Below are positions 22,070 to 26,038 of a stretch of 26,038 nt of DNA, piece after piece. Location: contig DASWFT010000422.1 of NCBI GenBank assembly GCA_036394075.1, positions 1 through 26,038 of the forward strand, read 5' to 3'. Within the stretch, counting starts at the first letter, position 1. Each line of letters starts with the position of its first letter. The stretch comes from JAWWPY01 sp036394075. GTDB lineage: Bacteria > Actinomycetota > Actinomycetes > Streptosporangiales > Streptosporangiaceae. The position numbers and the translations under genes are program-made. Below the pieces are notes generated by a model. It searched no databases. It was not told where the DNA came from and was given only the letters and a program-made list of their open reading frames with translations.

Positions 22070-25000
22070 CTACCGCCTCACAGGCGGGAAGGTAGCACGG
22101 GCAGCGAGCAGAATAGCCCGCTCGTATTCAGCCCTAGATTCCGAGCTGTATCGTAGTTTCAAGAGCACATTCGACACGCTGAGCCGAGTTGAGAGTGTGT
22201 CCGGATGGGCCGTGCCGAGCGCTGCTGTTTGCAGGTGCAGAACATCGACGTACGAATGTAGCGCCCCGTCGAGATAGCCCTGACGCTCTTGGACGGCCGC
22301 CAGCATATAACGCGCACGGAGTAGACTTGGATGATCTGGCTTGAACATGTTCTCATACTCTGCGATCACGTCGGACAGCACCTGTCTTGCGGCTTCGTGA
22401 GAGCCCCCACTCGACAGTGCCGCCGCAAGGTTCTGGCATGTCGTCAGAGTCTCCGGATGTGACGGTCCTAGGGCTTCGAGCTGTGTGGCGAGAACCGTTC
22501 TATAGATCTCTTCCGCATCGACACTGGACCTAGAATCGAATAGTGCGTTTGCAAGGTTATTTCTAGCGGTGAGCGTCCGTGGATGCCTTTCGCCGAGCAT
22601 ATCACAGTAAGCCGCCTCTACCTCGCGCAGCATGTGCTCTGCCTCCGTGAGCGATCCTTGGATGTGAAGCAAAGAGCCGAGACTAGATAGCGTTCGCAAG
22701 GTCTCCGGATGGTTGGGTCCGAACGACCATTGACGCTCGCCCAACACTCCGCGAAATATAAGCTCCGCGTCATCCAAATGACCTCTATCATGCAAAACAA
22801 TGGCCAAGTTGTGCCGGGCACTCAAGAGAATCGAACTACTCCGGCCTATCTGCTCATAAAAATCGATGAGCCTTCGTAGCAGATCCTCCGACTCCTCCAG
22901 CCTTCCAGTGTCCCGCAAGATGACGGCGAGCCCCAGACTTGAATTGAGAGTCTCAGGGTGGTCACTTCCAAGGACTCGCTCACGAGCCTCCAGTACGGTC
23001 CGCTGCATTGCCTCGGCCTCGTGCAGCCGCCCCAAATCTCTCAGCGTCTCGGCAAGTGCAGCCCAGCTGCCTATGGTGTCAGGGTGGTCTTTCCCAAGGA
23101 CTCGCTCACGAGCCTCCAGCACGGTCCGCTGCATTGCCTCGGCCTCGTGCAGCCGCCCCAGGTCTCTTAGCGCCACAGAGTAATCGACCTCGGCGTCTAG
23201 GCTGTCTGGAGCATCGGCTCCGTGCAGGCGCTGTCGAGTTGCCAATACCTGCCTAGCAATGCGCTCCGTCTCAGCGAGTCTGCCTTGCTCGCGCAAAATC
23301 CGCGCCAGACTCGACAGTGTCCGCATCCCGTCAGATGCCTCGCCTCCGGGCCGATGTTCGCGGCCATGGATTACCTGCGACAGCATCTGTTTCGCCTGGC
23401 TCAGTTCCCCCTGGCTGTGCAACAGCAACGCGATCAACTCGAGCGTGTCGAGAGTGGCCGGGTAATCAAGACCGCAGCTTCGCTGGCGGACCTCAAGTAC
23501 GCGCTGCAACAGTTCTTGTGCCTCCCCAAGGCCGCCACGGACGATGAGTATCCTCGCGAAGGAAACTGACATCTGCAGCAGTGCGGAATTTTCCGCAGGT
23601 AGGTTCGACGCAAGAGACAATGCATCGCGCCCGAGTTTCTCGGCCGACTTGTGCGCTCCGGTCCTCGCCAGGCGCTCGACCGTCTGCCGTGCTGCCGTGA
23701 CCGCCTCTTCGATAGCCGCAACTGGGCTGTGGCGTGGCAGGCTGACAATGAGTGCCTTGACGTGAGAAGAGAGCAGGAACCACTCGCCCCAGTCGAAGTC
23801 GCCAGATCCCAGTTGTTCCTGGACTGCCCTGTGCAGCACGACCGCCGCACTGAGCCTGGCTACGTCGGCGACTGCCGCCGATCTGTCCTCCAGCACGTCA
23901 AGGCAGGCAGCGGCAATCAGCGGATGGACGCGGATCGATGCAGCGCCGCCAAAGTCGGTGCAGCTATTGGGGCGCGGCCGCACACTTACGAGACCCGAAG
24001 AGCGCAGTATCCGTATCGCCCGGTGAATCCTCTTACTGTTTTCCCGGCGTGGCACGGCAGGTAGCACGCCATACTCGACCAGCGGACCGACATCGAGCAT
24101 TGAACAAGGTACTGGAATCCCCGGAGCGAAATGCGAAATAAGAATCAGTAGGGCAGATACTTCGGTCATGCCATCATGATCTAGACGGCTGAAGATCAGG
24201 CGAATAATGCTGGCGAGCTGGCCTCTGTGCTGAGTTTCGCCGCCGACCTGAGATTCTCGTGCCGTATTCCGAAGCTCACCCAGGTATTCAGCGAAGGAGC
24301 GGGTGGACGATATTCCCGAGCTGAGATACTTGGCCGTTAGCTCAACTGTCAGAGGATTGTTTTCAAGATACTGAGTTAGCTGCGTGGCCTTTTCGTCGCC
24401 ACCGCCGTTAGCCGCGCGAGACCGAAGGAGACGCATAGCGTCGTCCGGGCCTAATGGGTCTACGGGATGAACCGCTCGATGCCGGTCATTTAGCGCGGCA
24501 TTGACATGACGGCTGATCATGAAGACAAGCCCAGCGTTGCTTGGCCTGACCCAGTCACTCTGGTCCAGTGGAGGCGACTGGCTTCTTCGTGAGTCGCAGT
24601 GAGCGTCTACTTCGTCGAAGACCAACATCCACGGAACGACAGCTCGTTCGAGATGAGACCAAACCAAGTCTGCGAGGTTCCGCCGGCCCGCACGCGCCGC
24701 CCTTAGTTCTGCTGTACCTGCACCAAGCTGGATGGCCACTGCGATCATGCAGAGTTCGATCGACTCCGCGGCACCATGCACCCACCAGACTCTTATCCCA
24801 CGTTTTCGGGCGCGCTCGGCTAGTGTCAACGCCAATACTCTTTTGCCAACTCCTGGCTCGCCTGCAAGCACGTGCAGCTTCCGGTCGGGCTGCGATAGCA
24901 GCCGATCGAGGTTCCCGAGGAGTTCAAGCCGACCGTAGAGTTTGGCAGGAAGCAACTCGATTGGTGGTTCTACCAGCCCAGCCAAAGCCGACGGCTGCCA

Positions 25001-25582
25001 TATTATGGGCCGCAGGCCAAGCGTCGCCTGTCCTTGTAGCGCTTCTGTTCTATCTCCAGCAAACTCCATGTACATGTTGGAAGACAGCACATTGGCTGGT
25101 GCAACCGAACGGTCAACAGGGCTAGGCTGCTCCTCGCCGTAGCGTGCGGAGGCAGTACGATCTGATACCCTTCCGACGCCGATCTGAAGAATACCGTCCG
25201 GCGACCGGCGCTTTGTCAGGACGAAGTCGTCGGTGCGATGTGTTAAGGGCGACTTGTGGGTACCCTGTTGAACTACAGCGACGATTCCGCGCAGATCCTC
25301 CGCAATCTCTGGTGTTGCCGTGAGAAGCTGCAGCAGTTGGTCCTCCCACCGCTGGACGAGGTACGACTTGGCGCGGTGGTTAAGGCATCCTGTAGCCTCT
25401 CCTAGCACCTTGACAGTCCAGGTGAGCTCGTCCTGGAACTGGATGAGTCCTGCCGAACGCGGCTCATCCTGTTGTTCAGCGCTGATCCAGGGCTCCACTT
25501 CGGCCCATAGGCTGGCCGACGAGGCCGCCGAAACTAGAGCGTGTGCGGCGGTGCCGCACAAAGCCGTCAACTCGTCGGTCAT
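22070..25582 (-). CDS. STAND NTPase with C-terminal kinesin-light-chain-type TPRs
   Basis: The 1170-residue protein has a helical N-terminal domain (about 1-110, unassigned), a linker, an NB-ARC/STAND ATPase (about 225-500), a winged-helix region (about 500-640) and 42-residue TPRs from about 650 to 1160. The P-loop is GEPGVGKR, residues 241-248: Lys is present, but the Mg-binding Thr/Ser is Arg (AGA). Walker B MLVFDEVDAH has D323 and E324. TPR units follow the pattern EAE-x-x-x-R-x-VLE-x-RERVLG-x-DHP-x-TL. STAND proteins are signal switches and often defence sensors; TPRs would be the sensor or partner-binding part. No toxic effector domain is evident. AAAGG precedes the ATG. GC is clearly lower than in the core genes. 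It starts 56 bases after the upstream TPR gene, probably in one operon. Confidence 0.88.
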   Translation of the reverse strand: MTDELTALCGTAAHALVSAASSASLWAEVEPWISAEQQDEPRSAGLIQFQDELTWTVKVLGEATGCLNHRAKSYLVQRWEDQLLQLLTATPEIAEDLRGIVAVVQQGTHKSPLTHRTDDFVLTKRRSPDGILQIGVGRVSDRTASARYGEEQPSPVDRSVAPANVLSSNMYMEFAGDRTEALQGQATLGLRPIIWQPSALAGLVEPPIELLPAKLYGRLELLGNLDRLLSQPDRKLHVLAGEPGVGKRVLALTLAERARKRGIRVWWVHGAAESIELCMIAVAIQLGAGTAELRAARAGRRNLADLVWSHLERAVVPWMLVFDEVDAHCDSRRSQSPPLDQSDWVRPSNAGLVFMISRHVNAALNDRHRAVHPVDPLGPDDAMRLLRSRAANGGGDEKATQLTQYLENNPLTVELTAKYLSSGISSTRSFAEYLGELRNTARESQVGGETQHRGQLASIIRLIFSRLDHDGMTEVSALLILISHFAPGIPVPCSMLDVGPLVEYGVLPAVPRRENSKRIHRAIRILRSSGLVSVRPRPNSCTDFGGAASIRVHPLIAAACLDVLEDRSAAVADVARLSAAVVLHRAVQEQLGSGDFDWGEWFLLSSHVKALIVSLPRHSPVAAIEEAVTAARQTVERLARTGAHKSAEKLGRDALSLASNLPAENSALLQMSVSFARILIVRGGLGEAQELLQRVLEVRQRSCGLDYPATLDTLELIALLLHSQGELSQAKQMLSQVIHGREHRPGGEASDGMRTLSSLARILREQGRLAETERIARQVLATRQRLHGADAPDSLDAEVDYSVALRDLGRLHEAEAMQRTVLEARERVLGKDHPDTIGSWAALAETLRDLGRLHEAEAMQRTVLEARERVLGSDHPETLNSSLGLAVILRDTGRLEESEDLLRRLIDFYEQIGRSSSILLSARHNLAIVLHDRGHLDDAELIFRGVLGERQWSFGPNHPETLRTLSSLGSLLHIQGSLTEAEHMLREVEAAYCDMLGERHPRTLTARNNLANALFDSRSSVDAEEIYRTVLATQLEALGPSHPETLTTCQNLAAALSSGGSHEAARQVLSDVIAEYENMFKPDHPSLLRARYMLAAVQERQGYLDGALHSYVDVLHLQTAALGTAHPDTLSTRLSVSNVLLKLRYSSESRAEYERAILLAARATFPPVRR
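22951..23172. repeat. Tandem duplication of one 126-bp TPR unit
   Basis: About 96 bases starting near 22951 recur near 23077 with few differences, offset exactly 126 bases (42 codons). Both copies encode DLGRLHEAEAMQRTVLEAR and ERVLG-x-DHP-x-T without change, while other TPRs in the same protein differ strongly. It is a recent duplication, or gene conversion, of a single repeat. Confidence 0.9.
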
Positions 25583-25638
25583 TGTGACCTTTCTGAGCCG
25601 CTCACAGTCAGCGCTCCCGCCCGCGCGGAAACTCGTCG

Positions 25639-26038
25639 CTAATCCTCATGTTCCACCCTCTGAGCCCAGTAGTCACGGTCTCTGGCGTATTTCGCGGCGT
25701 CCGGGCTGTCGGGGCCCTGCGCACTAATCCAACCGTCCACAAGCTCGTCGTACGCAGAGAGAGCGCCTTGCGAGTCGCCTGCCTCCCCCCGCCAGTACGC
25801 GAGTTTCGCCAGTGCGCCGAGCGTTTCATGATGCACGGGACCATGATCCCAACCCCAGTCGTCCCAAAGGTCCCTGTAGATGTCCACCGCGCCGCGCGCG
25901 TCGCCTGCGCAGCCCTTCCAATGACCGAGCGCATCGCGGCTAAACCGGGAACTCACGTGCCGCACGCCGAGGACCCGCTCTCGGTCTGCCACCAACGAGG
26001 TGAATTGGTCGACCGCGGCCGACACGTTGCCGGCCCAG
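25639..26038 (-). CDS. TPR-like repeat protein, N-terminus beyond the window
   Basis: The last 130 or so residues are visible. They show repeats of about 40 residues with the pattern W-x-G-x-AGD-x-x-GA-x-x-x-Y-x-x-L (WKGCAGDARGAVDIYRDL, YWRGEAGDSQGALSAYDEL) and ERVLG before each turn. This is the degenerate TPR type found at the end of actinobacterial NB-ARC-TPR proteins. A GTG at 26025 is in frame, but the codons before it (W-A-G-N) continue the repeat pattern, so the gene almost surely begins outside. The TAG at 25639-25641 is 56 bases before the STAND start. The missing part may hold a second NTPase or an effector domain. Confidence 0.75.
   Translation of the reverse strand, partial: WAGNVSAAVDQFTSLVADRERVLGVRHVSSRFSRDALGHWKGCAGDARGAVDIYRDLWDDWGWDHGPVHHETLGALAKLAYWRGEAGDSQGALSAYDELVDGWISAQGPDSPDAAKYARDRDYWAQRVEHED

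Overview
The window reads as a chromosomal segment of a very GC-rich, intein-bearing Actinomycetota member. This rests on the overall GC and G/C third-position codon use, an actinobacterial-type SOS box in front of recA, the DUF3046-recA-recX block, long actinobacterial Lhr architecture, and several starts that look leaderless. I would not name a genus from this alone.

Left part (1-5887): an almost complete lhr helicase gene runs leftward off the edge. It is followed by a two-gene cassette on the plus strand: a roughly 114-residue partner and an AbiEii/AbiGii-like nucleotidyltransferase, overlapping by one base. Just upstream lies a decayed, internally deleted second copy of the same cassette.

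DNA repair and RNA core (6003-12492): a DUF4190/septum-formation-like membrane protein (minus strand) faces away from DUF3046, recA and recX. recA carries a 368-residue LAGLIDADG intein at the GVMFG/SPETT site. The AT-rich codon use of the intein spills into both flanking exteins, which looks like a gene-conversion scar of homing. recA and recX overlap. RNase Y (rny) follows and ends at a large inverted repeat shared with a convergent S9 peptidase gene.

tRNA modification and lysine block (12632-20147): S9 peptidase (minus), miaB, a DUF302 protein, a GPR1/FUN34/YaaH-type transporter and a MarR regulator (both minus), then miaA and dapF overlapping by 43 bases. MiaA makes the isopentenyl-adenosine that MiaB methylthiolates. 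DapF makes meso-diaminopimelate for lysine and peptidoglycan.

Accessory end (20148-26038): conserved gene order stops after dapF. First comes a graveyard of truncated genes: a TetR C-terminus, a metallo-beta-lactamase-fold C-terminus, an IS110-like transposase C-terminus, and a TPR regulator fragment with a TAG where Trp is expected. Then comes a lower-GC minus-strand group. It holds a TPR protein that continues past the right edge, a 1170-residue STAND NTPase with kinesin-light-chain-like TPRs and an unusual Walker A motif (GKR instead of GKT/S), and a small Cys-rich protein. This group is the best candidate for an undescribed conflict or signalling system, but no function is demonstrated by the sequence.
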